Assembly (NCBI GenBank): GCA_028622995.1
Contig: JAJQJQ010000050.1
Coordinates: forward strand, 496,001 to 560,000
Reading direction: 5' to 3'
DNA from: Panagrolaimus kolymaensis
Taxonomy: Eukaryota; Nematoda; Chromadorea; Rhabditida; Panagrolaimidae
Length of the DNA stretch: 64,000 nt
A program made the position numbers and the translations under genes. Shown here one piece after another: positions 48,972 to 60,721 of this stretch. The notes below the pieces were generated by a model. The model had not been told where the DNA came from. It saw only the letters and a list, made by a program, of their open reading frames with translations, and ran no database searches. Within the stretch, counting starts at the first letter, position 1, and each line of letters starts with the position of its first letter.

Positions 48972-51596
48972 CTTTAAAAGTGCATATAAAAATGAAAAAA
49001 ATTTTTAGATAAAAAAGACAATAAACAATTTTTTCCTCGAAGTTATGTAAAAAAAAAACACGGCGATGATAGATAAACGTTAAACCATTGCATCATTGTA
49101 TTTGGCTTATCACAAATGTGTCAAAGTCAAGAAAGGTTATCAAAGTTCACAGTTAAAAGTGATAAAAAAAAGCAAGGAAGAAAATTAAACAAAAGTAAAA
49201 GCAAATGTCAAAAAGTCGCCGCGCATAGGAAAAAAATAAACAATACAAAAAATGCAAAGTCTTTTTTCTTATTTTTCTGGCAAAGCACTTCTTTTTTTTG
49301 CGCATTGTTGCACAATTTTTTACGTATCTTTTTTTCTTTCCTCCAAAAACAGCTTGCTTGCCTTCACCCGTCGTCTGCCCACACCCAACAACAACATATT
49401 GCAATGCCGCTTTATTTTCATTTTAAAAGAATGCTGCCAACTGACTGACGACTGACAGAGCATTCTTTTTCGCCATTTTCGTCGTCGTCTCTTTTACATA
49501 GGGTCAGAGAAGAAGAAGAAAAAAAAGAAGGCTAATAGTTGAAACAAAAAATAAAAAAACTAAAATGATTCATTTCATTTCTCTTTATTTTTTTTTTCTT
49601 CATTACTTTTTCTTCTTCTTTTTTGTTTGTTTGTTTGCGCCTTCTTTTTTGAGTAGTAACAAAAAAAAAGATAAAAGTTTCGAAGAAAAACAAAAATAAC
49701 AAACGTGGGTAATTGCCGGAAATCATTTACAATTAATAACAAAAAATTTCTAAATAATTATAAATATTTTCATTTTTAATTTTGTACTTGAGCAAAAATG
49801 AAAAAAAAGAAGAATAAAAGTTAAAGTATAAATGTGACACATAACAAACACGTAAAGAAATTTGACATATCATGATAAAAGCATTTTTATTTTAAAAATT
49901 TATGCGATTTAATAAAAATGAAAAAAGAACGCTCGTTATTTTAATGCAATTGATCGCTTTTTTAGACAATTACCTTTGAAAAAAGATGGAGGAGAAAATG
50001 AAAACTTTGGACATAATTATTGCGTCTTTAAACAAAAAAGAAAAAGAAAAACAAAATAAATATCCGGTGCACTTTCAAAAAAATTGAAATAATATGGAAT
50101 TATAATTCTTTTTTTTTTCACCCACGTGAATTTCATTTTCAATCTAAAAGAAATTAAAGATAAAAAATTAAGGAAACCAGAAGAAGCAAGACGATTGAGA
50201 AAACAACAAAAAAAACTGTATTTTAGTTTTAAGCGAATCTTGATACCTCTTTTTTAATGGGTCATATGAAAGGAAGGGCTTTTTGTTCAGAGAACCATTT
50301 TATCAAATTCAAATTAAAAAGGAAGAAAGAAAAAAAATAATACAAAGAAGCAATTTTGATAAAGCTTTTCCGGTGGGCGGAAGGAATAATGAAAACTTTT
50401 TTTCATCAAAAAATTATAATGAAGAAAAAATTTGCTTCATTCGTCTATGAGATTTTAAAACTCTATAAATGAAAAAAAAGATTGTTAAAAGCAAAAAAAG
50501 GCTAAAAATACAACTTTATGGTGTTGGAAAGTGAATTAAAAGCTTTTTTACAAAAACGTTTTTTATCATTGAAAAGCAATTCTGTTTTGAAATTTGTTAA
50601 ATTTAAAAATAATGTTTCAAGCGTAGGAAAAGCTACCAAAGTTTGATGAATTATTGATCACAGTTTAAATTTTTTTTGTTTTGATTTGAATGATCAATGT
50701 TTAATATAATTTTTATTAAGCAAAGCTCTTAAGAAATGGAGAAATGGCAATGATTGTTAATATCTCTTCCAAAAAAATCACCGAATTATTAAAGTTTTGC
50801 ATACAAAAAAATTATGACACTTACAAATAATGAGCAAAATTAGAATGCTTTATATTTTTTAAATAAAATAGTTTAAAATGCAAAAGAGAAGGCTTTCATA
50901 TTTATTGAAACTGTTTGTTGCGCGAGCGGCATAATAAAATAAGAATGGTAAGTAACTCTGTTGTTAATGGTTGTTTTTTTTGTTCTTTTTCTGCAGCAGC
51001 GCGCCAGAGAAGAAAAAATATTCGAACAAAAATAGGAAAAAAAAATATGAAAGAACTTTACCTTACAAAAAAAATGTTTATGGGAAAAAAATAAATAAGC
51101 AAAACAAATATTCTTTCTCCCGAAAAAAAAAAATAGGAAAAGTATGTCTCTGATTTTTTATGTGTGGATGGAATAAAAAAAGTAAGCGAAGAAGATTGCT
51201 ATCAATCCGGCGCCATCGTTTTTTGCTTCGACAAAAAAAAAGAAAGAATAGTTTTTCGAAATATTATTACGCTGTTTTTTTTCATTTTCGCTTATTTTTT
51301 CTTTAGTGGTTTCTAACAACTTTATTTTCTCAACTTTTTAATCGTTTATAATTCAAGTAACTGAACGTTGTAAATTAGAAAAAAAGTTTTTTTTAAGGGT
51401 CCTTAATTTTCAAATATCTTTTACCGCTTTTAGCTTTAATTTATTATCTTGGAAGACTTCGTGATTAGGGTTGTCAAATTTCCCGGGAATTTTCCATTTA
51501 ACAACCATATTCGTGATCATAGTTTTATTGATTCATTTTTAAAGTCTCATGTTTTTCAGATCTACTCAATTCTTATCTCTTTTTTTGTTAAAAAAT
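48972..51596. other. Divergent intergenic region
   Basis: Lies between the SLC26 gene start and the zinc-binding-like gene. A/T-run-rich; overlapping frames on both strands at 49116-49455 cancel each other as evidence. No RNA gene seen. Confidence 0.5.
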
Positions 51597-52796
51597 ATGG
51601 CAATCAACTTTTTTACTTTTGGTGAAAATCAAAGTATTGATTTTACTGAAGACGTCGATATTAATTTCGATTTCACCAACAAACGAATTGTTATGGTTCC
51701 CAAGGGAGGAAGTTAGCTTTTAATTTTTTATTGTTTTAACAACAATTGGGTAAAAAAATTTTTAGTTGAAATGCGTTGTTTTAGTGTTGGCATTGATGCA
51801 ATTTTTATCAAAGATAAAGTATGTAAATGATGCATTTTTTAGATGTGTCTTAAAAATTTACAAAATAAATTTTTAGAAATTTATTTGCTCATTCTCAAAC
51901 GAAACCCTGGCATTCATTTGTGCATGTGTATTTGCTGATGAAAATGCTTGTGTTAAATATTTTGACATGATTCAATTAAATGTATGTTTAAAAATTTTCA
52001 CTTTAGTTAAGATAAAAAGCACTTATTTTTGGAGCTTAGTTCTGATCAAATATTTTTTTTTCAAATTTTCATTGTTTTTTGTTTTTAGGCAACAAACCAT
52101 GCTGACGAAAGAGATAAAAGTAATCTTGTTCAAGACAGTTTCCTTTCTCCTTTATTGCACCGGGCTCGAAATCAGCTTTCAACCATTACCCAAATTGTAT
52201 CGCAAATCCAGAATAGTTTTCATCCAACTTCTGATGATGAAACCGTTGCAAGTAGTAGGTAAGCTTCAGTTTTTAGTTATAAATAATTTTGATTTAATTC
52301 ACCCAGTTTGTGTCATAAATGTTTATAATATTTTAGTAAGCCACGCAGAAGCAAAAGAATTGTTCACTGCGCTAATGAAGGCTCAGTTGGTGGAAATATT
52401 GCTAAAGCAACGTAAGTCACTCTTGCTTAAATTTTTAGAGCGCCACTATTAATAAATAAAACTTTTAGATCAAAAGCAAAAAAAGCGAAAGTTTCATTTG
52501 GTGGTCAAAATATCGAAGCTCCCAATTATTTTATTACTAATCTTTCTGCAAATGGTGAAATTAAAAGCCGTTTATATATCGTTGATACAAACGACAAAAA
52601 ATTAGCATATGAATATGGAGTTATGAATTCAAAAACAAAGCTATATTATTGCTGCGAGTGTAGAAAAATCAGTCAAAGTAAAAATGTTTCTGCCCAAATT
52701 CAAACTAAAAATGGCGTTCAAATCGTTGCTATGAATGAAGAAGTTCATGTTTGCCAACCTAAAGAATACGATCCTTCATTGAACCCTCATTTATAA
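51597..52796 (+). CDS. Probable nuclear protein with C-terminal Cys/His zinc-binding-like module
   Basis: Six exons, 51597-51711, 51766-51818, 51877-51981, 52089-52258, 52337-52411 and 52469-52796, join to 281 residues. The N-terminal half is a beta-rich-looking segment (TNKRIVMVPKGGIEMRCFSV, KFICSFSNETLAFICACVF). The middle is charged, with basic nuclear-localisation-like stretches (KPRRSKRI, KAKKAKV). The C-terminus has YYCCECRKI, then about 28 residues, then EEVHVCQP. This Cys-x-x-Cys...His-x-Cys arrangement resembles FLYWCH/MULE-type zinc fingers found in many nematode DNA-binding proteins. I do not recognise the N-terminal part. A nuclear, nucleic-acid-related role is inferred only. Introns are 54-107 nt. 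Confidence 0.85.
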
Positions 52797-55558
52797 GCCT
52801 TTAGTATCAACGTAATTTTTGAATTAATTCTTAAAACATAATAATTTCTGATATTATTTTGTAGAATTATGGATTTTTGCTTGCTTATCCAAACCTCTTC
52901 CATCAACACCCTCTTTGCTTAATCAAACTCATGGCCTCTTTTCTTTTTGCAAACCACTGTTTTTATTTTGTTTTTTCGTTTTTAAATTCCTTTATTGTTT
53001 CCCTCCTTTGTTTGTGTTTAAACTTTAGTTTTAATCAACTTTCACCAACACAATCATACTCTCGAGTTACAGTTTTGATTATTGCGTTGCACTTTCTTTT
53101 GTTTTTTTAAAAATGTATTTTAACTTTTAACTTGAATATTTTTGCTATTTTTTTAATAATTTTAATACCTTGATTGTCTGCAAACTGTTTTTTTAATTTT
53201 TAAATTTGTGAGTGGCATTGTTGAGTATCTCATGATTTCTCTTCAAATCATTCAATTATCTTTCTTTTTTTCTTTCTTGCTTCCTTTTTATTATAACTTT
53301 TTTCTTCTCAAGATTTGGGTTATTCAAAAAACCAAACTTTGGTTTCTTTTTTGTTTGCATTAATTAAAAATATGTTTCAATTTAATTGCCAAAAAGTTTT
53401 TTTTATAATATTTCTTATGATTTTATTCTTTAAAAACGAATTTAAACTGTGAGCATGAGTTTTTGTCTTGAATATTCTTTCTCTTACAAGATCTATTAAT
53501 TTTTTAAACTTTTGTAGAAGTTTCGAGTTTTGACAACAGCCTTATCAGAAAAATATTTAATGTTTATGAATTAATAATTAATAGATATTTTTTATGCGCT
53601 TAAATTCCTTTAACTTTTTCTTCTTTTTCCAATATTGGTGAAATGCTTTTATTTTTTCTCTCTTTTTTGCTAACGTTTAAAATTTACTCTGAATTAATTT
53701 TCATCGTATTATTTCTTTGATTAGTTAAATGGATGTTTAAAAAAAGTGTTTGTGAATGAATTTTAAAGTTGTATTTTTTTATTTTTTTCGTTTTTTGAAA
53801 AACATTTCGAGAAATAGAACTTTCCTTCATTTTTATTCTTTTTTGGAATTTAATTTTTTTTGCTTCTGCTGAGAAAGTAAACTGTTGAGTTCGAAACTAA
53901 CACCCGGGATTTTTTTTTGGGAATCCTTTAATTATGGCTTTTTATTTTTCCTGTTGTTCCAGTTGTTCAGCTATTTCTTCAGATGGATTCTTTTAATTTT
54001 GTTTTTTGTAAAAAATTATAAACCCTTTTTTAATATTTATTTTCCTTCATCAAAAAAAGTTTTTCAAGCAGTGATTTATAAGCCATTTTTTGTAAGAATC
54101 GAGCTTTTTTGATGGATTTTGGGATATCAAAAAAATATATCATAAGCTGGTTATTGAGTTATGAATTTTTTTAATATGCAAATTTTACACTACGCTGTAA
54201 CTTAATTTTGACATTGTCAACTATAGAAACTGTTATCAAATTCGGTTTTTACGACCAAAATTAGGTCTAGAAATGATGAGTTTTAAAATTAAATATCTCA
54301 TTTTGAGAATTTTTATTTTTTTGACCATTATTTATTAGTATTAAACTTTAAAAATGTGGGAAAAATCGAAAAGCATAACAACATAAAGTTTTATTGATTT
54401 GTAAAATCATTAAATGAGTTTTTCTACGTTTCTAGTAAAGGTTTTGCATTTTTTATATGTGTTTATGAATTACTTGTTGATATACCTCATTTTGGTGTAT
54501 ATCATTCATGGAGTCATGGTATTTTTGAGGGCCTAGTATTTTTTTTTATATTTTGATTTTTCTAGGCCAGAATTTCCTGAGGAATCCGAATATGCCTTCA
54601 AACATCCCGCCCGCGGCCGCAGATTTCGAGTTTTAAATTAAAAACCATCGAAAAATACATAAAAATGTTTGATTGACCCATTTGTTGCTATACTTGTATT
54701 TTTGAGATCAATTACAAAATTAATCAGCGTATTTTTTACTATTTTTTGGTCTAGACAGTTTTTAAAAAAAGCATCTTAAAAAAAAGTTGGATTTTCTATT
54801 CGAGACCACTGGATCTCCAGTTTTCGCTTTGAAACCAATTAAACTGTCTAGAAATTCGTGATCAGCGACCTCGAAAACCCCTGGGTAATCGAAGAAAAGT
54901 CAATTTGCGAAAATAAATTTTTTTCGAAATCCCAACTGAAGCTCGATTCTTACAAAAAATGGCTTTTATAAAAGTGAAAAGAAACCATTATCTGCGTTAA
55001 TTTAAAAAAAAGAAGAGTTTACTTTGACTTACATACTTTAAAGTATACCACTCATTTATAACAATAAATTAGCCCATTAAAGTTTAATAAAATAATCTCA
55101 ATTTTCATTGGAAAAAAAATGAAAAAATAAAAGAAATTCGGTTGTGAATGTTGCTTTTTTTCTTCCTTTCATCTTTTTTTTAATTTGTTTTTTTGTGGCA
55201 GAGAGACAAGCGAATAAAGCGCCAGCTTAGTACTAATTGTTTGAAAAGCAAAAGAGGCGTTTTGGTTGTTTTTATATGACTGTAGAACATTTTGAAATAA
55301 ACTTAAAGTTTTCAACGCTCTGTGTGCTGTACTTTTTTTGTGTTTGCAAATTTATTGAAAGAAAAGTAAACAAATTAATAACTATCAAATTTATGAATGT
55401 TAATACTTTTGAACAGAATTATTTTTAAAGAATGAAAGAGATCACAATAGAGAGAAATTAAACAAATACATATCATGATATAATTTTTAAAGTTAAAAAA
55501 TAAAGGAAAGAACTTTGGGATTAAATTACAATAACAAAAAATCAATATTTAAACATAA
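52797..55558. other. Intergenic region with a possible interspersed repeat
   Basis: No gene seen. Between about 54180 and 54960 the sequence changes character, with fewer homopolymers, a CCCGCCCGCGGCCGC island at 54606-54620, and a 12-bp inverted repeat. That part may be an interspersed repeat (listed separately). The T-rich frames at 52877-53110 and 53885-54112 are not credible. Confidence 0.45.
54180..54960. repeat. Candidate interspersed repeat or transposon remnant
   Basis: TCTAGACAGTTT at 54750-54761 recurs as its exact complement at 54841-54852, and GGTCTAGAAAT at 54264 is a related motif. The segment includes a GC island with a NotI site (54613-54620) that is unique in this AT-rich window, and no coding potential. 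Borders are uncertain because no second copy is present here for comparison. Confidence 0.35.
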
Positions 55559-56588
55559 TTATAAGATCACCGAAACTTGTAATTTGTTCTTTATTTGTGG
55601 GATTTGCCTTTTACCATACTTTTCATAATGTTTGGTAGTTCGAGTTTTGACCTAAAATATCAACTAATAATTAAAAATGTTGGCTGCCTGGGAAATTTTT
55701 AAGATAGAATAGAAAGTATAAAACTGAAATGTGAAGCTTTTTTTGATAAAAGAAAAAATTTAAAAACATTATAATCTTTAAATTTATCGTATTTTTTTAA
55801 TGGTTCTTAGAATATAAAAAATGGTACTTACCACTTCACAAAGAACTTCTATGTTGATCGGACCTGAAGATTCTTTTATTGTTTGAACTAAAAACCTCGC
55901 CAAAGGCGTTCCATGAACAGGATTCCTATAAGAGGAATGGTATTTTTCACATGAGTGAAACAGTAAAATTCCGCCATAATGATAACGAAATCCACGAACG
56001 TATGTCTGAAGTTTCTTTAAAGCTGAAAATTAAAAAATAAGATAAGCATGAAAAAGATGTAACAAATATTTAATATTACCTTTGTAGAAAAAATTTCCAA
56101 TCCTCATGAAAATACTTTTACGAACTGGAGGTTGATATGGTTTGCTACCATTCCTGCATCGAGTCATAAAAACTACTTTTGGAATTTTTAAAAATTCTCG
56201 ATCATTTGATTTTTTAATGGCTTTCAAAATAGTTTTTTCAAATAAATTTTTATCAAAAGCACAATAAAACTCTTTTCCAAGTTCAGTGCCACCATGGCTA
56301 GAAAAATGGTAAAAAATGCAATTTGTTCCTTTTAGATTTATAAGTTTTGGGAACATCTTCAAGGTTTCCATTATTTCCTAAAGTTTAAAAATAAGATGGA
56401 AAAAAATTGAAATTAAAAAAACCTACACGCTCAGTGAAATCTTCTGCAAGACACGTTGCATAACCATATTTGACATACATTCGTGAAAGTAAATAATAAT
56501 TTTTTTTTGCTCCTCCACGAAAACTGCAATATTGTTGGTTAAATCCACGATTATTAAAAAATAAAACATATCCCCGTGGAGGTGAAAC
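55559..56588 (-). CDS. Divergent caspase (p20 and p10 regions; N-terminus not found)
   Basis: Four minus-strand exons, 56588-56427, 56377-56080, 56022-55832 and 55651-55559, give 247 residues with no start codon, since the first begins after an acceptor (TTTTTTCAG). The p20 core is clear: PRGYVLFFNNRGF, a conserved Arg in FRGGAKKN, MYVKYGYATCLAEDF, the catalytic His in IFYHFSSHGG, and the catalytic Cys in VVFMTRCRNG, where most caspases have QACRG. The p10 part has GGILLFHSCEKYHSSYRNP with the conserved Arg, HGTPLARFLVQTI, and a usual end (QIPQIKNKLQVSVIL). Both catalytic residues and the substrate-binding Arg are kept, so activity is plausible despite the altered pentapeptide. No Asp-rich linker between subunits is obvious. 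The prodomain exons upstream are missing from my model. Confidence 0.85.
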
Positions 56589-58867
56589 CTGAAAAAAACC
56601 TTGTTTATTTTATATTACTTCAAACTTTTGAGATAAATAAACGCAAAAATATTATTATTTGTTATAATTATTAACTCCGCAAATTAAAACTTTGAAAAAC
56701 AGGAATAATTTCAAAAGAATTAAAATCACACACATGATTAATCATAAAGCTTTTAGCGATCAAGCATTACAAAAAAAGCCGTTCGTCCACAGTTACCCCA
56801 GAACAACGAAATCTTATCCGGCTGAATAACAATTTTGTTAAACAAACTTTTTGCAAAAAATCAATGAACAAAGATTTTCTAATCTTATTCTGCTCTTAAA
56901 AATGGCATTTATTTTTTTATTTTCAAAGTCAATTAACCTGCTACTTTGCTTCTTTGTTTCACTTTCCGCGGTTTATTTCTTTACTTTTTTAATTTTCATA
57001 AAAATCATTTATTTTTATGGGCTTGATTTTTCGGAACTGCGCAAAATACAAACAAAAAATGCCAATGAAAAAAGAAAGTGGCATGCCGGAAACTGAGATT
57101 GCCTTTATTTGAAATGTGCTTTTGTATAAAATTGTGCCATCTTTAGGAAAGGTAGAAGTTTAAAGAGCTTGTAAAAATTGTAAAAAATATTGAATATTGT
57201 GGCGTTGTTTTCTGGTTAAAAAAACTTGAAGTTTTCTTGCCTCCACAAAATTAATAATTTAAGTTTCTTTAAAATGTTTGTTAAAAATAAAAAATACAAA
57301 ATTGGATCATTTTTCTTCAAGAATAAAAAAAAATGAAAGAAGTTTGTTCGAAAGTGTTTTATTTTTATTTTGTTTTATTTTTGCTGTGTTTTTTAGCGCT
57401 TTCTTTAGTTAAAGAAATTGCCAGCTATCTCCATTGCACATCTATTATTGTATTTACACTGAAGTTACAGAGAGAAAAGCTTTTTGCTCATTCCACTTTC
57501 AAAACATTGTTTGCTCTGTCGATGGCGCCTTGTCTATTTCTTTATTCTTAGTTTTTTTGCCTATTAGATAATCGTTCAAATTTTCTTGGTAAAGTTAATA
57601 AATGCTAAATAATAGGAGATTTTCAATTTTTAAGTATCACTAAAAATGCTGTTAAAAAATTTCGGAGAAAAGCTGCGAAATACTGTAACACTTTTTTTAC
57701 TTTATATCTAAATATCTCAAAAATAGTGTCAAAAACACAGATCTATAAAGGGCTATTTTAATCTTACCATACTAATAATAGGCATATTATACCAATAAAA
57801 ATCTGAGTTGTTTCATCAAAGTAAATGTGCTTGGAAATTCTTTTTACATTTTTTAAATTAGATTTCATCGTGATTTTAAACTTTCACTAAAATAAATCGA
57901 TTTCACGCTTTTAAACAATTTTTTGTTGTTTTTCTTTTATTTTGGACTAAAACGATTTTGAATTATAAAAGCAAAAAATGCGATACTGTATGATGCGACA
58001 TTTTTTTTCTCGTTTTTTTTTCATTTCAAATGCCTGCCAGCCTGAATCATCCCGCCATTTTTCCCTTTACCAATGTACTAATTTTTTACTGTGGCTTGTG
58101 AAGCTTTTTTTAAAACCTTTTAAACCATTTTTTAATTAAATTTTAAAAAAACGAGTGTTTTTTGAATTTCATTTTTGAATCCACTTCCAAAAAAAGAGTG
58201 AAGTAATTTAATTAAATTCCATTCTAACGAAGATATTTATAACTTTTTTTGCGAAAACTTTAATCCATAATTATTTTCTGTGTACGCGAACTTCTAGGTT
58301 TATACGTGCAAAAGCTATTATTTTATTACAAATCACATGATTTTTTGGCTTCTACTTAATTGAGCTAAAAAGTTTCAGGAATTATGGCGACCCTAATTTC
58401 CTCAAATTTTGCTGGCGCCAAAATGCAAAGATCTCAAGAACAACCAGCCTAAAAATTTGATTTAATTACTCCTTGTCAATGATGTTGATTGGATTCAATT
58501 TTTGGGTTCAAAAACAAATAATTTTAATTTTCATATTCTTGTGTTTTAAAATCAAGAATATGATGGTTATAAAAATTTGAATATGAAGCACGTCTCATTT
58601 TCTAAATGGAAGCCTACTAAGTTTACTCAAAGTTTTTTTACTTATATTAAAAATATCATTTTTAGATAACCCACTGGTGAAATAATTTTCATTAAAAATA
58701 TATAAATGTTATGGGAGCGCTTAGACTTGATTTTGGATGCAACTTGAATGGGTACAAAATAAATTCATGCTCTCAACCTAATTTAAAAAATATATAAACG
58801 ACAACGAACCTGGGGATGTTTCCATTTGAGCTTCTTCATAATTGCCATGCTGAGATGATTTTCGTCA
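56589..58867. other. Intergenic region, may hold 5' exons of the caspase gene
   Basis: On the minus strand near 56733-56654 an ATG frame (MCVILILLKLFLFFKVLICG) could be a leader exon, but no clean donor joins it to 56588. The plus-strand frames at 56851-57096 and 57333-57551 are hydrophobic and T-rich without support. GC-richer DNA around 58370-58450 is unexplained. Confidence 0.4.
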
Positions 58868-59117
58868 ATGATATGGTCCATTTTTGATTTGGATTCTAAA
58901 ATGCTTTTTGAGGTAAAGAACAAAATTGATTACTCGCTGGAATTTTTTTAACTCGAACAAAGTTTTTCAGATGCCGATCGATGACCATGGAAGATCGATG
59001 TTCAATCTGATTCTTTATTTCTTAAGCATATTCATATTTTTTCCTCTAAATTTGTATCCAAGATATCCAAATTTGATTCGAAAACCTAATGAAAATGCAT
59101 TTCGTCGTTCATGTTAG
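58868..59117 (+). CDS. Candidate 63-residue single-helix membrane protein
   Basis: Exon 58868-58912 ends at a GAG/GTAAAG donor and exon 58971-59117 follows AGTTTTTCAG; the 58-nt intron has the size usual in this genome and phase 0 on both sides. The product begins MIWSIFDLDSKMLFE, continues MPIDDHGRSMFNLILYFLSI with one hydrophobic helix, and ends in a polar tail (RYPNLIRKPNENAFRRSC). No family is recognised. The good splice sites and ordinary composition of the second exon favour a gene. The first exon could instead be longer or absent, with the second exon trans-spliced at its own ATG. Confidence 0.42.
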
Positions 59118-60105
59118 CTTTTAAATGCAAACTTGGCAACGTTCAAAATCAAAAACTTTTGGCTCATCGTTATCGACAATTTTTAACACAAAATTTATAT
59201 AAGTTAAAGTCTTGAGAAACTACAATCCAATCGAAAAATAAATTTCCAGTGTTTTTTTGAGTTTCCTTTTTTCTTCCTGAAACATTTTATTGTCTGTCAA
59301 TAGCAGACGATATCCTCTTTTAAACGAACACCAGGTCAAAAAATGCGCCATAACCATTTTTTTAAAATTTGCATCAGAATATGATAAAATTAAACTTATC
59401 TTAAATCCATTTTAGATCAATTTAAAGCTTTCATGATGACCAACAAATTTGAGCGATGCTACATCTTCATCTTCACATGATAAAAATATTATGTTTAATT
59501 CCAAATATTGCCTGATTCATTCGGAAATCTTGAATATGAAATCTGTGTCCATAATGCAAAAATGAAACTTCATCATCTTCAAAACGATTACTTTTAATTC
59601 ATAATTTTTTTACTTTTAATTGCTTTCATTTTTTATGTTTACTTTTGTGTTTAGAATAAATTACCCTTTTTCTTTTTTGATTTTGCTTGCTTAGAATCGG
59701 TTACAATGTGTTTCATTGACACTATGAATTTCTATTAAAAAAATTATACAATTACTGTTGGTTTTAATTTTCAGAATAAAATGATAATGGTAACCTCAAA
59801 AAAAGAAGAAAGAGATGTTGTTTATCGTAATTCTTTTTCAACAAAGCTCTTTTTTTCCGTTCATTTTTTTTCTTTTATTATTTTTGAACCAATGAGAGAG
59901 AGAGAGTTTTTGAAAACGAGGGGCTTTTTGACAAAAGAGAATTTAAAAAAAAGAGCCTCAGTTTGAGGGTGACTCTCTTCAAAGGTTGAATTACCTTTTT
60001 GAAAAAAAGTTAGGGAACAGAATCAATGAAAAAGTGCTAATTTAATGAATCTTTTTTTGATCTTCCTTTTTTAGTTTTATGAATATATAAAAATTCACAA
60101 AAAAA
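59118..60105. other. Intergenic stretch, no certain gene
   Basis: A frame at 59781-59966 starts six bases after a TTTTCAG acceptor (MIMVTSKKEERDVVYRN...), but its second half is homopolymer-derived; I do not call it. Otherwise AT-rich DNA. Confidence 0.4.
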
Positions 60106-60721
60106 ATGGTAGCAACTTATTCGTCAATAAAATTAAAACCTAAAATCATAGAAGAGATAAGAAAGATAATGAAAGGCGAAAAATTCTTTGTTGAAAGAGA
60201 ATACAAAAACATTAAAATCAAATCTTCCTTTTGGATTTTGAAAATCCACCATTATTAGGAGGCTTTTCAGCTACTTTTATGAAAAAGGTTGTAAATATCC
60301 GTTTTACAGATGCGAAAAGAACCACATGCGATGTTGTTGTTGAGAAATCACTTTTGCCTTTCGATGAATCCGTGATATGGGTTTTGGTGAAGATTCCAAA
60401 TTTAATGGAATATAATGAAGCCTAAGCTAGAGTTTTCTTTGTTGCCGTGGATGTAATCATGTTTGCCACAAACCTATGAACAAATGGAAATTATGGAGAG
60501 AACTCGAGTCTTTCCCAAATGTGAGTTACATGCATTCATAATTTTTTTCTGATTGAACTAATGTTGGAATTGTAGATGTCACAGAAGATCCTTTCGAAAG
60601 CGGTTATGGTTTTTTGCCGATACATGTCTTGAGAATTTTCACATTATAATTCAATTCACAAAAAGCGAAGAATGCAATACAAAAGCAGATTATGGTCTTA
60701 ATTATGTTTTTTATTCTTGAT
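60106..60721 (+). pseudogene. Decayed gene with in-frame stops and a frameshift
   Basis: An ATG at 60106 opens MVATYSSIKLKPKIIEEIRK and runs into a stop at about 60258. From about 60230 a different frame carries protein-like sequence (FENPPLLGGFSATFMKKVV, CDVVVEKSLLPFDESVIWVL). That frame meets a TAA at 60423 and a TGA about 50 bases later, yet keeps reasonable coding sequence between (RVFFVAVDVIMFATNL). It then crosses a well-formed intron (GTGAGT...TTGTAG, about 60521-60579) into FRKRLWFFADTCLENFHIII and ends at 60721. One frameshift and two stops suggest a recent pseudogene. Missed introns that would remove the stops cannot be ruled out. The family is not recognised. Confidence 0.4.

Noticed and set aside
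49116..49455. Overlapping frames of 67-110 codons on both strands
   Set aside because: Lys/Phe runs from homopolymers; neither strand has splice sites or a recognised motif.
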